Source: Paragemmobacter ruber
GTDB lineage: Bacteria; Pseudomonadota; Alphaproteobacteria; Rhodobacterales; Rhodobacteraceae
Length of the DNA: 64,000 bases
Assembly (NCBI RefSeq): GCF_009908315.1
Contig: NZ_JAAATW010000002.1
Location: forward strand, 1-64,000
Direction of reading: 5' to 3'
In this document: piece after piece, positions 54,798 to 63,932 of the stretch
Layout: every line of letters starts with the position of its first letter
How positions within the stretch are numbered: the first letter of the stretch is position 1
Notes under the pieces: model-generated
What the model saw: the letters and a program-made list of their open reading frames with translations, nothing else
Database searches by the model: none
What the model was told of the DNA's origin: nothing
Translations under genes and position numbers: made by a program

Positions 54798-55607
54798 ATG
54801 GCGCATATCATCGTTGTCGGGAACGAGAAGGGCGGGTCGGGGAAATCGACCACCTGCATGCATGTGGCCACCGCGCTGGTGCGGATGGGGTTTCGCGTGG
54901 GGGCGCTTGACCTTGACCTCAGGCAGCGGAGTTTCGGCCGCTATGTGGAGAACCGCCGCGCCTATCTGGCGCGGGCGGGGCTGACGCTGCCCAGCCCGGA
55001 CTATCGCGAATTGCCCGAGGTGCCGGCGGATCAGCTGCAGGCGGGCGAGAACGCCTTTGACGCTCGGCTCGCGGCGGCGATTGCCGCGCTGGAGCCGGTG
55101 TCGGATTTCATCGTGATCGACTGCCCGGGGTCGCATACGCGGCTGAGCCAAGTGGCCCATTCGCTGGCCGATACGCTGATCACGCCCTTGAACGACAGTT
55201 TCGTGGATTTCGATCTGCTGGCGCGGGTGGATCCTGAGACAGGCCGCGTGAAGGGGCCGTCGATCTATTCCGAGATGGTGTGGAATGCGCGGCAGCTGCG
55301 GGCGCAGGCAGGGCTGAAGCCCATCGACTGGATCGTGCTGCGCAACCGTCTGGGCGCGCAGCAGATGCACAACAAGAAGAAGGTGGGGGCGGCGCTGGAG
55401 GAATTGTCGCGGCGGATCGGGTTCCGCGTGGCGCCGGGCTTTTCCGAACGCGTGATCTTTCGCGAATTGTTTCCGCGGGGGCTGACGCTTCTTGATCTGC
55501 GCGACACGGGGGTGGATCAGTTGAACCTGTCCAACATCGCCGCGCGGCAGGAAGTGCGCGATCTGGTGGCCGAGCTTAGGCTGCCGGGTGTTCGGGTCGA
55601 TTTCTGA
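54798..55607 (+). CDS. mipZ: Division-plane positioning ATPase MipZ
   Basis: MipZ is a ParA-type ATPase that forms polar gradients and keeps FtsZ at midcell. The 269-residue product starts MAHIIVVGNEKGGSGKSTTC, with the deviant Walker A motif in GNEKGGSGKST, and contains FIVIDCPGSHTRLSQ and VLRNRLG. An upstream ATG at 54693 is unconserved. The 3' end overlaps a small minus-strand ORF by 32 bases. It does not lie beside parB here. Confidence 0.94.
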   Translation: MAHIIVVGNEKGGSGKSTTCMHVATALVRMGFRVGALDLDLRQRSFGRYVENRRAYLARAGLTLPSPDYRELPEVPADQLQAGENAFDARLAAAIAALEPVSDFIVIDCPGSHTRLSQVAHSLADTLITPLNDSFVDFDLLARVDPETGRVKGPSIYSEMVWNARQLRAQAGLKPIDWIVLRNRLGAQQMHNKKKVGAALEELSRRIGFRVAPGFSERVIFRELFPRGLTLLDLRDTGVDQLNLSNIAARQEVRDLVAELRLPGVRVDF

Positions 55608-55767
55608 GCGTGTCGAACGTCTGGCCCGTGAAGGGGCCGGTCTGCGGGACGCGCAGGGTTTCACGGGCGCCGATGCGTTGCAGGCGCTGGTCATAGGTCG
55701 GGTCGATCTGCCCGGCCTTGTGCGGCAGAAGGCCGATCTTTTCCAGAAGGGTAAGCCCGAATTGCAT
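55576..55767 (-). CDS. Small unknown protein overlapping the mipZ 3' end
   Basis: I do not recognise this 63-residue product. It begins MQFGLTLLEKIGLLPHKAGQ and is not low-complexity. Support comes from a strong ribosome-binding site, GGAGAAGGAC, immediately before the ATG. It converges with mipZ, overlapping its last 32 bases. Conservation in relatives would confirm it. Confidence 0.5.
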   Translation of the reverse strand: MQFGLTLLEKIGLLPHKAGQIDPTYDQRLQRIGARETLRVPQTGPFTGQTFDTLRNRPEHPAA

Positions 55768-55966
55768 GTCCTTCTCCCGTCTTGTTGCCGGTGGGGCGGT
55801 GATGAGCTTCTCTCACTCTGACAGAGAAGCGCGGCAAGACTGGGGCGGTGGTTTGGTGATTTCCCGCCCGATTGGACGGAATGTCGGAAACAGGCGTCGC
55901 GGTGGACGGGGTTGAGCGGCGCGCAGTCTCTGTGCGATGACGGGCGCGGACGGGGGAGGAAGACCG

Positions 55967-57472
55967 ATGGCCAACATGCTGTTTGATGCGCTGTTCGCGC
56001 CGCTGGACGGGCGGGAGGCGGTGCTTCTGGTGCTACCCGACGGGCGGCGGATCAGCGGGGATGGGTTTCTGCGCCTGGTGGCGCGGCAGGCGCAGGCGCT
56101 GCGCGGGCTTGGCCTTGGCAAGGGCGACCGGATCGTGGTGCAGGTGGGCAAGTCGCCCGAGGCGCTGGCGCTGTACGGTGCGGCGGTCGCGCTGGGCGCG
56201 ATCTTCGTGCCGCTGAACACGGCCTACACGGCGGATGAGGTGGGGTATTTCCTGACCAATGCCGCGCCGCGCCTGTTCGTCTGCGACGGGGCAAAGGCCG
56301 GGGTCATGGCCCCGGTGGCGGCAGAGGCGGGCGCGCGGCTGGTTGTGCTGAATGCCGATGGATCGGGAGAGTTGTCCGATCTGGCGGCCGGTGCGGCGGA
56401 TCGGGTGGAGCCGGTCGCTTGCGGGCCGGACGATCTGGCGGCCTTTCTCTACACATCGGGGACCACGGGGCGGTCGAAGGGGGCGATGCTTTCGCATCGG
56501 AACCTTTTGTCCAATGCCGAGGTTCTGGTGCGGGAATGGCGCTTTACGGGCGGGGATGTGCTGCTGCACGCACTGCCGATCTTTCACACGCATGGGCTGT
56601 TTGTGGCGTCGAACGTGGCGCTTTTGTCCGGGGCGGCGATGATCTGGCTGCCGGGCTTTGACGCGGGCGAGGTGCTGCGGCTGCTGCCGCAGGCGAGCGT
56701 GATGATGGGGGTGCCCACCTTCTATACCCGGCTGCTGGAGGATGCGCGGCTGGACCGTGATCTGGTGGGGCATATGCGGCTTTTCGTGTCGGGATCGGCG
56801 CCCCTCTTGGCCGAGACGCATGAGGCATGGGAGGCGCGGACGGGGCATCGCATCCTTGAACGCTATGGGATGACCGAGACGAACATGAACACCTCGAACC
56901 CCTACGCGGGCGAGCGGCGGGCGGGGACGGTGGGGTTCCCTCTGCCGGGTGTGGAGTTGCGCATCATAGCGGACGGGCAGGCGGTCGGCCCCGAAGAGGT
57001 GGGGATGATCGAGGTGCGGGGGCCGAACGTGTTTCAGGGCTACTGGCAGATGCCCGAAAAGACGGCTGAAGAATTGCGCTCGGACGGGTGGTTCATCACC
57101 GGCGATCTGGGGAAGCGGGATGCGGAGGGGTATGTCCATATCGTCGGGCGGGCGAAGGATCTGGTGATCACCGGGGGATACAACGTCTATCCCAAGGAGG
57201 TGGAACTCTTGCTCGATGAGGTGCCGGGGGTGGCCGAGAGCGCGGTGATCGGCGTGCCGCATCCGGATTTCGGCGAGGCGGTCTTTGCCGTGCTGGTGGC
57301 ACAGAAGGGGGCGGCGGTGCAGCCGGAGGCGGCGCTGGCGGCGATCGCGGACAGGCTGGCACGGTTCAAGCAGCCGAAGGCGGCGGTGGTGGTGGACAGC
57401 CTGCCGCGCAATACGATGGGCAAGGTGCAGAAGAACCTGCTGCGGGACACCTACAGGGGATGGTTCAGCTGA
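55967..57472 (+). CDS. matB: Malonyl-CoA synthetase
   Basis: MatB ligates malonate to CoA using ATP. The 501-residue acyl-CoA synthetase starts MANMLFDALFAPLDG and has P-loop YTSGTTGRSKGAMLSHRN, the family stretch RYGMTETNMNTSNPY and the hinge motif TGDLGKRDAEGYVHIVGRAK with GGYNVYPKEVE. GAGGAAG precedes the ATG at 55967. No malonyl-CoA decarboxylase gene is adjacent, so the product probably feeds fatty acid or polyketide synthesis, or malonate is catabolised by genes elsewhere. Confidence 0.88.
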   Translation: MANMLFDALFAPLDGREAVLLVLPDGRRISGDGFLRLVARQAQALRGLGLGKGDRIVVQVGKSPEALALYGAAVALGAIFVPLNTAYTADEVGYFLTNAAPRLFVCDGAKAGVMAPVAAEAGARLVVLNADGSGELSDLAAGAADRVEPVACGPDDLAAFLYTSGTTGRSKGAMLSHRNLLSNAEVLVREWRFTGGDVLLHALPIFHTHGLFVASNVALLSGAAMIWLPGFDAGEVLRLLPQASVMMGVPTFYTRLLEDARLDRDLVGHMRLFVSGSAPLLAETHEAWEARTGHRILERYGMTETNMNTSNPYAGERRAGTVGFPLPGVELRIIADGQAVGPEEVGMIEVRGPNVFQGYWQMPEKTAEELRSDGWFITGDLGKRDAEGYVHIVGRAKDLVITGGYNVYPKEVELLLDEVPGVAESAVIGVPHPDFGEAVFAVLVAQKGAAVQPEAALAAIADRLARFKQPKAAVVVDSLPRNTMGKVQKNLLRDTYRGWFS

Positions 57473-57480
57473 GGCGGCTC

Positions 57481-57499
57481 GAAATCTGCGTCAGATTTC
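57481..57499. other. Palindrome between matB and arsR
   Basis: A perfect 8-bp inverted repeat, GAAATCTG / CAGATTTC, with a 3-nt loop lies between two convergent stops, overlapping the regulator stop. It could act as a bidirectional termination aid; there is no T-run. Confidence 0.45.
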
Positions 57500-57838
57500 G
57501 CTGTCCTCGGGAAGTTCCGCGGCGAGGAACCGCTCGAACGCATCCAGATCGACCGGGTCGAATTGTCCAAAGCCCTGCATCCAGACTGATGCCGCGCGCA
57601 GGGCATCGGGTTCGAGCTTGCACCATTTCACGCGGCCGCGCTTTTCCTGCGTGATGAGGCCCGCTTCGGCCAGCACGGTGAGGTGCTTGGAAATGGCCGC
57701 CAGCGACATCTCGAAAGGGTGGGCCACATCGGTGACGGCCATGTCATCCTCGAGCAGCATGGTCAGGATCGCACGGCGCGTGGGATCGGCGAGGGCCGCG
57801 AAGACGGTGTCGAGCGAGGCAGGGACGGGGAGGGGCAT
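57491..57838 (-). CDS. ArsR-family HTH regulator
   Basis: The 115-residue product has the winged-helix segment LADPTRRAILTMLLEDDMAV and SLAAISKHLTVLAEAGLITQ, typical of ArsR/SmtB repressors. The residues expected for the metal-binding CxC motif are not evident, so it may respond to something other than metal. It converges with matB and diverges from atpI 220 bases away. Confidence 0.85.
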   Translation of the reverse strand: MPLPVPASLDTVFAALADPTRRAILTMLLEDDMAVTDVAHPFEMSLAAISKHLTVLAEAGLITQEKRGRVKWCKLEPDALRAASVWMQGFGQFDPVDLDAFERFLAAELPEDSEI

Positions 57839-57999
57839 GCAGATATCTTTGCGGGGTGGGGCGGGGATCGTCAACCGCGCGGTTGAATATGGCATGGAGG
57901 GCATGTGGCCTGCGATGGGCGGCAGGTGCCCATGATCCCGAGGCAGAAAACATCGTATTTTGAACAGGATAGGGGAAGCGCGCCTAGGGATTTCGGCGC

Positions 58000-58028
58000 T
58001 TGACTCAGGCCAGCCCCCTTCGTAGGTA
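58000..58028 (+). promoter_or_regulatory. Candidate sigma-70-type promoter for atpIBEXF
   Basis: TTGACT and TAGGTA are separated by 17 bases, about 30 bases upstream of atpI. The spacing and -35 are close to consensus. Confidence 0.55.
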
Positions 58029-58057
58029 TCCCGCGACTGTTCTGGGGGCGCCCGACC

Positions 58058-58390
58058 ATGGCTGAGGAACCCGATCACGCGCGTCTGCGGGCGCTCGAGG
58101 AGAGGATCGCCAAGGTGAAGGGCGCGGTCGAAGGACCGCGCAAGCGCCATCAGGACAACCAGTATTCGCAGGCGCAATTGGCGTGGCGGATGGTGGTGGA
58201 GCTTGTGGCCGGTCTCGGGATCGGTTTCGGCATCGGATACGGGTTGGATGTCCTGTTCGGGACGCTGCCCATCTTCATGGTGCTGTTCATTTTCGCGGGC
58301 CTCGCGGCGGGTGTGAAAACCATGCTGCGGTCCGCGAAAGAGGTGCAGGAACGCAAGGCGGCACAGGCCGCCGCAGAAGGGGACGACTGA
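58058..58390 (+). CDS. atpI: ATP synthase protein I (AtpI)
   Basis: AtpI is a small membrane protein that assists c-ring assembly. The 110-residue product has a charged N-terminus, then two hydrophobic helices ([20 protein letters not shown] and [20 protein letters not shown]), matching the AtpI family. It is the first gene of the F0 operon and ends 1 base before atpB. Confidence 0.9.
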   Translation: MAEEPDHARLRALEERIAKVKGAVEGPRKRHQDNQYSQAQLAWRMVVELVAGLGIGFGIGYGLDVLFGTLPIFMVLFIFAGLAAGVKTMLRSAKEVQERKAAQAAAEGDD

Positions 58391-58391
58391 C

Positions 58392-59144
58392 GTGGCGGAA
58401 GAGGCGCATAGCGAAGGCGGTCTGGTGTTTCACCCGATGGACCAGTTCATCGTCAAGCCGCTGTTCGGCGAGGGTCCGGTGGAGTGGTACACGCCCACCA
58501 ACGTGACCCTGTGGCTGGGCATTGCGGTGCTGTGCACGGTGGCGCTGTTCGTTCTGGGCACGCGCGGGCGCGCCATCATCCCGACGCGGGTGCAGTCGAT
58601 TGCCGAACTCGCCTACGGCTTCATCTACAAGATGGTGGAAGACATCGCCGGCCCGGATGGCGCGCGGTATTTCCCGAAGATCTTCACGCTCTTCGTCTTC
58701 ATCATCATGACGAACTATCTGGCGCTGATCCCGATGTCGTTCAGCCCTACGTCGCATATCGCGGCGACGGCGGTGCTGGGCTTTGGCGTGTTCATCGCCG
58801 TGACGGTTCTGGGCTTCGTCAAGAACGGGACGCATTTCCTTGGCCTGTTCTGGATGTCGGATGCGCCGCTGGTGCTGCGCCCGATCATCGCGGTGATCGA
58901 GGTGATTTCCTACTTCGTGCGCCCGGTCAGCCATTCCATCCGACTGGCGGGCAACATCATGGCCGGTCATACCGTGATCAAGGTCTTTGCCGCTTTTGCC
59001 GGTGTTGCGGCGCTGGCGCCGGTGTCGGTGCTGGCCATCGTCGCCATCTATGGCCTTGAGGTGCTGGTCGCCTTCATCCAGGCCTACGTCTTTACCATCC
59101 TGACCTGCGTCTACCTGCGGGATGCCCTGCATCCCGGCCACTGA
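58392..59144 (+). CDS. atpB: F0 ATP synthase subunit a
   Basis: Subunit a carries the proton half-channels against the c-ring. The 250-residue product has the essential Arg in [16 protein letters not shown] and several hydrophobic helices. An alternative start codon (GTG) is used or the ATG is at 58392 as read; the family N-terminus fits. It lies between atpI and atpE. Confidence 0.94.
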   Translation: MAEEAHSEGGLVFHPMDQFIVKPLFGEGPVEWYTPTNVTLWLGIAVLCTVALFVLGTRGRAIIPTRVQSIAELAYGFIYKMVEDIAGPDGARYFPKIFTLFVFIIMTNYLALIPMSFSPTSHIAATAVLGFGVFIAVTVLGFVKNGTHFLGLFWMSDAPLVLRPIIAVIEVISYFVRPVSHSIRLAGNIMAGHTVIKVFAAFAGVAALAPVSVLAIVAIYGLEVLVAFIQAYVFTILTCVYLRDALHPGH

Positions 59145-59192
59145 GGCGCGGTTCGGTTCAAATCAACAGCATTCCATCGCAAGGAGAAAATC

Positions 59193-59429
59193 ATGGAAGG
59201 CGATATCGCAAGCATGGGTCAGTTCATCGGTGCCGGCCTCGCCGCCATCGGTTCGGGCATGGCTGCCATCGGTGTGGGCAATGTGGCGGCGAACTTCCTC
59301 GCCGGTGCGCTGCGCAACCCGTCGGCTGCCGGTTCGCAGACCGCCACGCTGTTCATCGGTCTGGCCTTTGCCGAAGCTCTGGGGATCTTCGCGTTCCTCG
59401 TCGCGCTTCTGCTGATGTTCGCCGTCTGA
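59193..59429 (+). CDS. atpE: F0 ATP synthase subunit c
   Basis: Subunit c forms the rotating proton ring. The 78-residue product has two hairpin helices, the polar-loop RNP (residues 41-43) and the proton-carrying Glu61 in [15 protein letters not shown] precedes the ATG. It is a standard length. Confidence 0.97.
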   Translation: MEGDIASMGQFIGAGLAAIGSGMAAIGVGNVAANFLAGALRNPSAAGSQTATLFIGLAFAEALGIFAFLVALLLMFAV

Positions 59430-59509
59430 TCTGACTTCGTATCCTTGTTGGAGGGCGCGCCGGTGGACCGGCGCCCCTTCGAAGTTCAAAGGGTCCGGCG
59501 GAGGACAAG

Positions 59510-60058
59510 ATGGCAACTGAAACGACTGGCGCGGCAATCGGGGCCTGCGTGGATGGCAATGGCGGCGCCATCGGCATGCCGCAGCTTTGCGTCGAGTGGA
59601 TGCCGAACCAGATCTTCTGGTTGGTCGTCGCACTGATCGTGATCTATTTCGTGCTGTCGCGCATCGCGCTGCCGCGCATCGGCGGGGTTCTTGCCGAGCG
59701 CAAGGGCACGATCACGAATGACCTGACGGCGGCGGAAGAGCTGAAGGCCAAGGCGGTGGAAGCCGAGAAGGCCTATCAGGATGCGCTGGCGCGCGCCCGG
59801 GCAGAAGCGGCCAAGATCGTGGCCGAGGCACGGGCGGAGATCCAGAAGGATCTGGACGCGGCCACGGCGCGGGCCGATGCCGAGATCGCGGCGCGGTCGG
59901 CGGAATCGGAAAAGCGGATCGGCGAGATTCGCGCCGGTGCGCTGGAGGCCGTGACCGAGGTGGCGAAGGACACCGCCAAGGAACTGGTGTCGGCGCTGGG
60001 CGGCAAGGCGGATGCGCGGTCGGTGACCGCGGCTGTCAATGCACGGCTGAAGGGGTAA
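59510..60058 (+). CDS. atpX: F0 ATP synthase subunit b' (B')
   Basis: Subunit b' pairs with b as a heterodimeric stator stalk, a feature of photosynthetic and related alphaproteobacteria. The 182-residue product has one N-terminal membrane helix ([20 protein letters not shown]) and a long Ala/Glu/Lys-rich coiled coil. It lies 80 bases after atpE and 5 bases before atpF. Confidence 0.92.
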   Translation: MATETTGAAIGACVDGNGGAIGMPQLCVEWMPNQIFWLVVALIVIYFVLSRIALPRIGGVLAERKGTITNDLTAAEELKAKAVEAEKAYQDALARARAEAAKIVAEARAEIQKDLDAATARADAEIAARSAESEKRIGEIRAGALEAVTEVAKDTAKELVSALGGKADARSVTAAVNARLKG

Positions 60059-60063
60059 GGGCG

Positions 60064-60621
60064 ATGAAAAAGCTTCTGGCAATCTTCGCCCTGGGCGCCT
60101 CGCCCGCCATGGCGGCGAGCGGCAAGCCGTTCTTTTCGCTGTCGAACACCGATTTCGTGGTGAGCATCGGCTTCCTCGTCTTTATCGGCATCATCCTGTA
60201 CTACAAGGTTCCGGCCAAGATCACCGGGCTGCTGGATGCGCGGGCCGCGCAGATCAAGGCGGAACTGGATGAGGCGCGTGCCCTGCGGGACGAGGCGAAG
60301 GCGCTGCTTGCGTCCTATGAGCGCAAGCAGAAAGAGGTGCAGGAGCAATCCGATCGCATCGTCGCCAATGCCAAGGAAGAGGCCATGACGGCGGCAGCGC
60401 AGGCCAAGGCCGATCTGCAGACGTCGATCGCGCGGCGGATGGCGGCGGCAGAGGATCAGATCGCCTCGGCCGAGGCGTCGGCGATCCGCGCGGTGCGCGA
60501 GCAGGCCATCGCGGTGGCCGTCGCGGCGGCGGGTGACGTGCTGGCCAAGCAGATGACGGCAGAGGGGGCCTCTGCATCCATCGACGCGGCCATCAAGCAG
60601 GTCGAAGCCAAGCTGCACTGA
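60064..60621 (+). CDS. atpF: F0 ATP synthase subunit b
   Basis: Subunit b is the other stator stalk partner. The 185-residue product has an N-terminal segment that looks partly signal-like, a membrane helix (DFVVSIGFLVFIGIILYYKV) and a coiled coil. It is the last gene of the F0 operon, closed by a terminator. F1 genes (atpHAGDC) are not in the window, which fits the split F0/F1 arrangement known in Rhodobacter. Confidence 0.93.
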   Translation: MKKLLAIFALGASPAMAASGKPFFSLSNTDFVVSIGFLVFIGIILYYKVPAKITGLLDARAAQIKAELDEARALRDEAKALLASYERKQKEVQEQSDRIVANAKEEAMTAAAQAKADLQTSIARRMAAAEDQIASAEASAIRAVREQAIAVAVAAAGDVLAKQMTAEGASASIDAAIKQVEAKLH

Positions 60622-60643
60622 CCGCAGAAAGATCCCATTGAGG

Positions 60644-60677
60644 AAACCCGGTGCGCTGCGCCGGGTTTTTTCTTTTG
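60644..60677 (+). terminator. Rho-independent terminator after atpF
   Basis: The stem AAACCCGG / CCGGGTTT with additional inner pairs is followed by a TTTTTTCTTTT tract. Confidence 0.88.
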
Positions 60678-60681
60678 CCTG

Positions 60682-61449
60682 TCAGCGATCCTGTTCGTGT
60701 TCAAGGCGCTGGCGGGCCACGGCCTCGTTCCTCGCGGCGCGGGCCTGTTCGTTCAGCGCCACCTCGACATAGGTGAGGTGATCTTCGACCGCGCGGCGGG
60801 CGGCGGCCGGGTTGCGCGCCTGCAGGGCGGTGTTGATCGCGCGGTGCTGGTCAAGAAGCGCCTCGCGCGTGGTGCGGGCCTTGAACATCATCTGGCGATT
60901 GTAGAACACGCCCTGACGGAGCAGGTCGAACATCGACCGCATCATGTGCAGCATCACCACGTTGTGGCTGGCCTCGATGATGGCCATGTGGAATTCGGCA
61001 TCCAGCGCGGCCTCGTCCGACGGATCGCGCTTGCCATGGGCGGCTTCCATCTTGGTGAAGATGGCGTTGATCACCATCAGGTCGGTGTCGGAGGCAAGGC
61101 GGGCGGCGCGTTCGGCGGCGAGCCCCTCCATATCGCGGCGAAAGGCGATGTAGTCGAACACCGCCTCGTCATGCCGGGCGAAGAGATCGACCAGCGCGGG
61201 GGCGAAGGCGCCGCCCAGCACCTCGGCCACGTAGATCCCGGCATTGGGGCGGGCGACGAGGAGGCCGCGGTCCTGCAGATCGCCGATGGCTTCGCGCAGC
61301 GACGGGCGCGACACATCCATGCGTTCGGCCAGTTCACGTTCGGACGGCAGGCGTTCGCCGGGCCGCAGGATGCCGCGCAGGATCAGAAGTTCGATCTGCC
61401 GGATTACGGTCTGCGACAGCTTCTCGGGGCGGACTTTGTGGAAGGGCAT
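60682..61449 (-). CDS. FadR/GntR-family regulator with FCD domain
   Basis: The 255-residue product has an N-terminal winged HTH (LLILRGILRPGERLPSEREL, then MDVSRPSLREAIGDLQDRGL) and a C-terminal FCD domain with metal-site-like histidines (EFHMAIIEASHN and DQHRAINTAL). Such regulators control carboxylic-acid metabolism. The start at 61449 is set by the HTH. Its 3' end converges with the atpF terminator. The target is not evident. Confidence 0.87.
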   Translation of the reverse strand: MPFHKVRPEKLSQTVIRQIELLILRGILRPGERLPSERELAERMDVSRPSLREAIGDLQDRGLLVARPNAGIYVAEVLGGAFAPALVDLFARHDEAVFDYIAFRRDMEGLAAERAARLASDTDLMVINAIFTKMEAAHGKRDPSDEAALDAEFHMAIIEASHNVVMLHMMRSMFDLLRQGVFYNRQMMFKARTTREALLDQHRAINTALQARNPAAARRAVEDHLTYVEVALNEQARAARNEAVARQRLEHEQDR

Positions 61450-61519
61450 GGCATCCTCGGGGATTGGTCGGAATTTATGACCAAAACCGGGGGGCAGCAA
61501 TGGCAAAGGCCCGGATGCG

Positions 61520-61548
61520 AAAGGGCCGGGCGCAGGGGCCCGGCCTTT
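61520..61548 (-). terminator. Terminator-like hairpin for the OmpA-family lipoprotein gene
   Basis: AAAGG-GCCGGGC pairs with GCCCGGC-CTTT with one bulged base. On the minus strand it lies about 20 bases after the lipoprotein stop and ends in TTTCGC. Confidence 0.5.
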
Positions 61549-61568
61549 CCTGGCGTTCTGCCGTGCGC

Positions 61569-62222
61569 TTAGCGCGTCGGGCGGATGATGATTTCCACGC
61601 GGCGGTTCTGGGCGCGCCCTTCCGGCGTGAGGTTCGAGGCGATGGGCTGATCCTCGCCCCGGCCGAAGGCGGTGATGCGGGGCGACGGCACGCCGCTGCC
61701 ACGCAGGATATCGGCGACCGATACGGCGCGGCGCTGCGACAGATCCTGATTGTAGCTGGCCGAGCCGGTGTTGTCGGTGTGGCCGATGATCTGGATCTGG
61801 CTGTTGGGATAGCGCAGCAGGTTCTGCGCCACCGAGCGGATGTCGTCCTGCAGGTCGGGGCGCAGGGCGGCGCTGTCCACGGCAAAGAGCAGGTCCTGCG
61901 GCATGTTGACGACAAGGTAATCGCCCATGTTCGTCACGTTGAACTGGCCGTTGATGCCGCGCAATTCGGCGGCCTGCGCGTCCAGCGTGGCCCCGATGGC
62001 CCCGCCCACAACGGCACCGATGCCCGCGCCCACGGCGGTTTTCAGCAGGCGGTCATCGCTGCTTTGCGATCCCAGAAGGCCACCCGCCATGGCGCCGATC
62101 AGGGCGCCCGACTGGGTGCGCGGGCCAGCGGCGGGTTGCGTGGCGTAAGGGTCGGCCGGAACGCAGGCCGTAAGCGCCAGAACGCCGAGGGCGGACAGGG
62201 TGAGGGGTGTCTTGAGGGTCAT
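61569..62222 (-). CDS. OmpA-family peptidoglycan-associated lipoprotein
   Basis: The 217-residue product has a lipoprotein signal with lipobox LTAC (Cys about residue 20), a glycine-zipper segment (SGALIGAMAGGLLGSQ and AVGAGIGAVVGGAIGA), and a C-terminal OmpA domain with IQIIGHTDNTGSASYNQDLS, QRRAVSVADIL and NRRVEIIIRP, which binds peptidoglycan. It probably anchors the outer membrane to the wall. Confidence 0.9.
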   Translation of the reverse strand: MTLKTPLTLSALGVLALTACVPADPYATQPAAGPRTQSGALIGAMAGGLLGSQSSDDRLLKTAVGAGIGAVVGGAIGATLDAQAAELRGINGQFNVTNMGDYLVVNMPQDLLFAVDSAALRPDLQDDIRSVAQNLLRYPNSQIQIIGHTDNTGSASYNQDLSQRRAVSVADILRGSGVPSPRITAFGRGEDQPIASNLTPEGRAQNRRVEIIIRPTR

Positions 62223-62332
62223 AGCAATCGCCTTGATGGTTATGTCCCGCCACGCGCGGGTGCAGGTGGTTCTTATACCAATCGGCGCTTCGGCTGGATA
62301 GCGATGGCCCTTCTGCGGCAACATTCCGCGCA

Positions 62333-63172
62333 TCACATTCCGGTGCGGGCCGACTCCCAGGCCAGGATCGCGCGCTTGACCGGCAGGCCCCAGTGATAGC
62401 CGCCAAGGCTGCCGTCGCGGCGCAAGGCACGGTGGCAAGGGATCAGAAAACTGATCGGATTGCGCCCCACGGCGGTGCCGACGGCGCGCACCGCCTTTGG
62501 GTTGCCGATGATGCCTGCGATTTCGCTGTAGGTGGTGACATGGCCCGTGGGGATGCGCATGAGCGCCTCCCAGACCTTGATCTGGAAGGGCGCGCCGATC
62601 AGGTGAAGGGGGGTCTTGCCCACGCCATCGGTTCCGAAGGCATCCAGCACCCAGGGGCGCAGGGCGGTGGGGTCTTCCACGAAGGTTGCCTTGGGCCAGC
62701 GGCGCAGCAGGTCTTCAAAGGCGGCCTCTGCCCCCATCTCGGCGGCAAAGCCCATGCCGCAGAGCCCCCTGTCGGTGCCCATGACGATGGCGGGGCCGAA
62801 GGGGCTGTCGAACCAGCCCCAGCGGATGGTCAGCCCTTCGCCCCCGCGGGCAAAATCGCCGGGGGTCATGGCTTCCCATGTCAGGAACAGGTCATGCAGG
62901 CGGCCCGTGCCGGACAGGCCGGTTTCAATCGCGGTTTCCAGCGTGGTGAAGCGGTCGGCCAGCATCCGGCGGGCGTGGTCGAGCGTCAGGTATTGCTGAT
63001 AGCGCTTGGGCGATATGCCCACCCATTGCGAAAAGGTGCGCTGGAAATGGGCGGGCGACATGTCCATCCGCTGGGCGAGATCGTCGAGCGTCAGATTGGG
63101 ACCAGCCTCGTCGATCACCTTCAGGGCGCGGGCGATGACGGCGTAGTGATAGGCGGGGGATTGATCGGTCAT
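62333..63172 (-). CDS. Ada-like protein: AraC domain plus O6-methylguanine-DNA methyltransferase
   Basis: The 279-residue product joins an N-terminal AraC HTH (LTLDDLAQRMDMSPAHFQRT) to a C-terminal MGMT domain with the acceptor Cys in PISFLIPCHRALRRDG. The metal-binding N-Ada domain that senses methylphosphotriesters in E. coli Ada is absent. It likely repairs O6-methylguanine and may regulate transcription. It diverges from nth. Confidence 0.9.
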   Translation of the reverse strand: MTDQSPAYHYAVIARALKVIDEAGPNLTLDDLAQRMDMSPAHFQRTFSQWVGISPKRYQQYLTLDHARRMLADRFTTLETAIETGLSGTGRLHDLFLTWEAMTPGDFARGGEGLTIRWGWFDSPFGPAIVMGTDRGLCGMGFAAEMGAEAAFEDLLRRWPKATFVEDPTALRPWVLDAFGTDGVGKTPLHLIGAPFQIKVWEALMRIPTGHVTTYSEIAGIIGNPKAVRAVGTAVGRNPISFLIPCHRALRRDGSLGGYHWGLPVKRAILAWESARTGM

Positions 63173-63287
63173 TGCGGTCTCCTTGGCCCCAATCTATGGG
63201 CGCGGGCGGCCACAGGCGACCCGGATTCTGCGCATCCCGCCCGGTTCCCGCCTTGCCGGGTTTCGCGGTGTCGCTTAAGGCAGGGGC

Positions 63288-63932
63288 ATGGCCAAGCAGC
63301 TTTCCTATGCCCCGATGAAGGAGATCTTCACCCGCTTCCACGCGCTGGAGGCGGAGCCGGAGGGGGAGTTGGAGCATGTCAACGCCTTCACCCTGCTGGT
63401 GGCGGTGGCGCTGTCGGCGCAGGCGACCGATGTGGGGGTGAACCGCGCGACACGGGGCCTGTTCGCGGTGGCGGACACGCCCGAAAAGATGCTCGCCTTG
63501 GGCGAAGAGGGGCTGATCCAGCATATCAAGACGATCGGGCTTTATCGCAACAAGGCGAAGAACGTCATCAAGCTGTGCCGGATCCTGATCGAGGAGTTCG
63601 GGGGAGAGGTGCCATCGTCCCGCGCGGCGCTGCAATCCCTGCCCGGCGTGGGGCGCAAGACGGCGAATGTGGTGCTGAACATGTGGTTCCGCCAGCCCGC
63701 GCAGGCGGTGGACACGCATATCTTCCGCGTCGGCAACCGCACCGGGATCGCGCCGGGAAAGGACGAGACGGCGGTGGAACGCGCCATCGAGGACCATGTA
63801 CCCGCCGAGTTCCAATTGCACGCGCATCACTGGCTGATCCTGCATGGCCGCTATATCTGCGTGGCGCGCAAACCCAAATGCGGCATCTGCCCGATCCGCG
63901 ACCTTTGCCAGTATGAGGAAAAGACCGAATGA
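63288..63932 (+). CDS. nth: Endonuclease III
   Basis: Nth is a DNA glycosylase/AP lyase for oxidised pyrimidines. The 214-residue product has the helix-hairpin-helix LPGVGRKTANVVLN with catalytic Lys124, catalytic Asp142 in VDTHIFRVGNR, and the 4Fe-4S motif CVARKPKCGICPIRDLC (C-x6-C-x2-C-x5-C). It overlaps the following gene by 4 bases (ATGA). Confidence 0.96.
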   Translation: MAKQLSYAPMKEIFTRFHALEAEPEGELEHVNAFTLLVAVALSAQATDVGVNRATRGLFAVADTPEKMLALGEEGLIQHIKTIGLYRNKAKNVIKLCRILIEEFGGEVPSSRAALQSLPGVGRKTANVVLNMWFRQPAQAVDTHIFRVGNRTGIAPGKDETAVERAIEDHVPAEFQLHAHHWLILHGRYICVARKPKCGICPIRDLCQYEEKTE

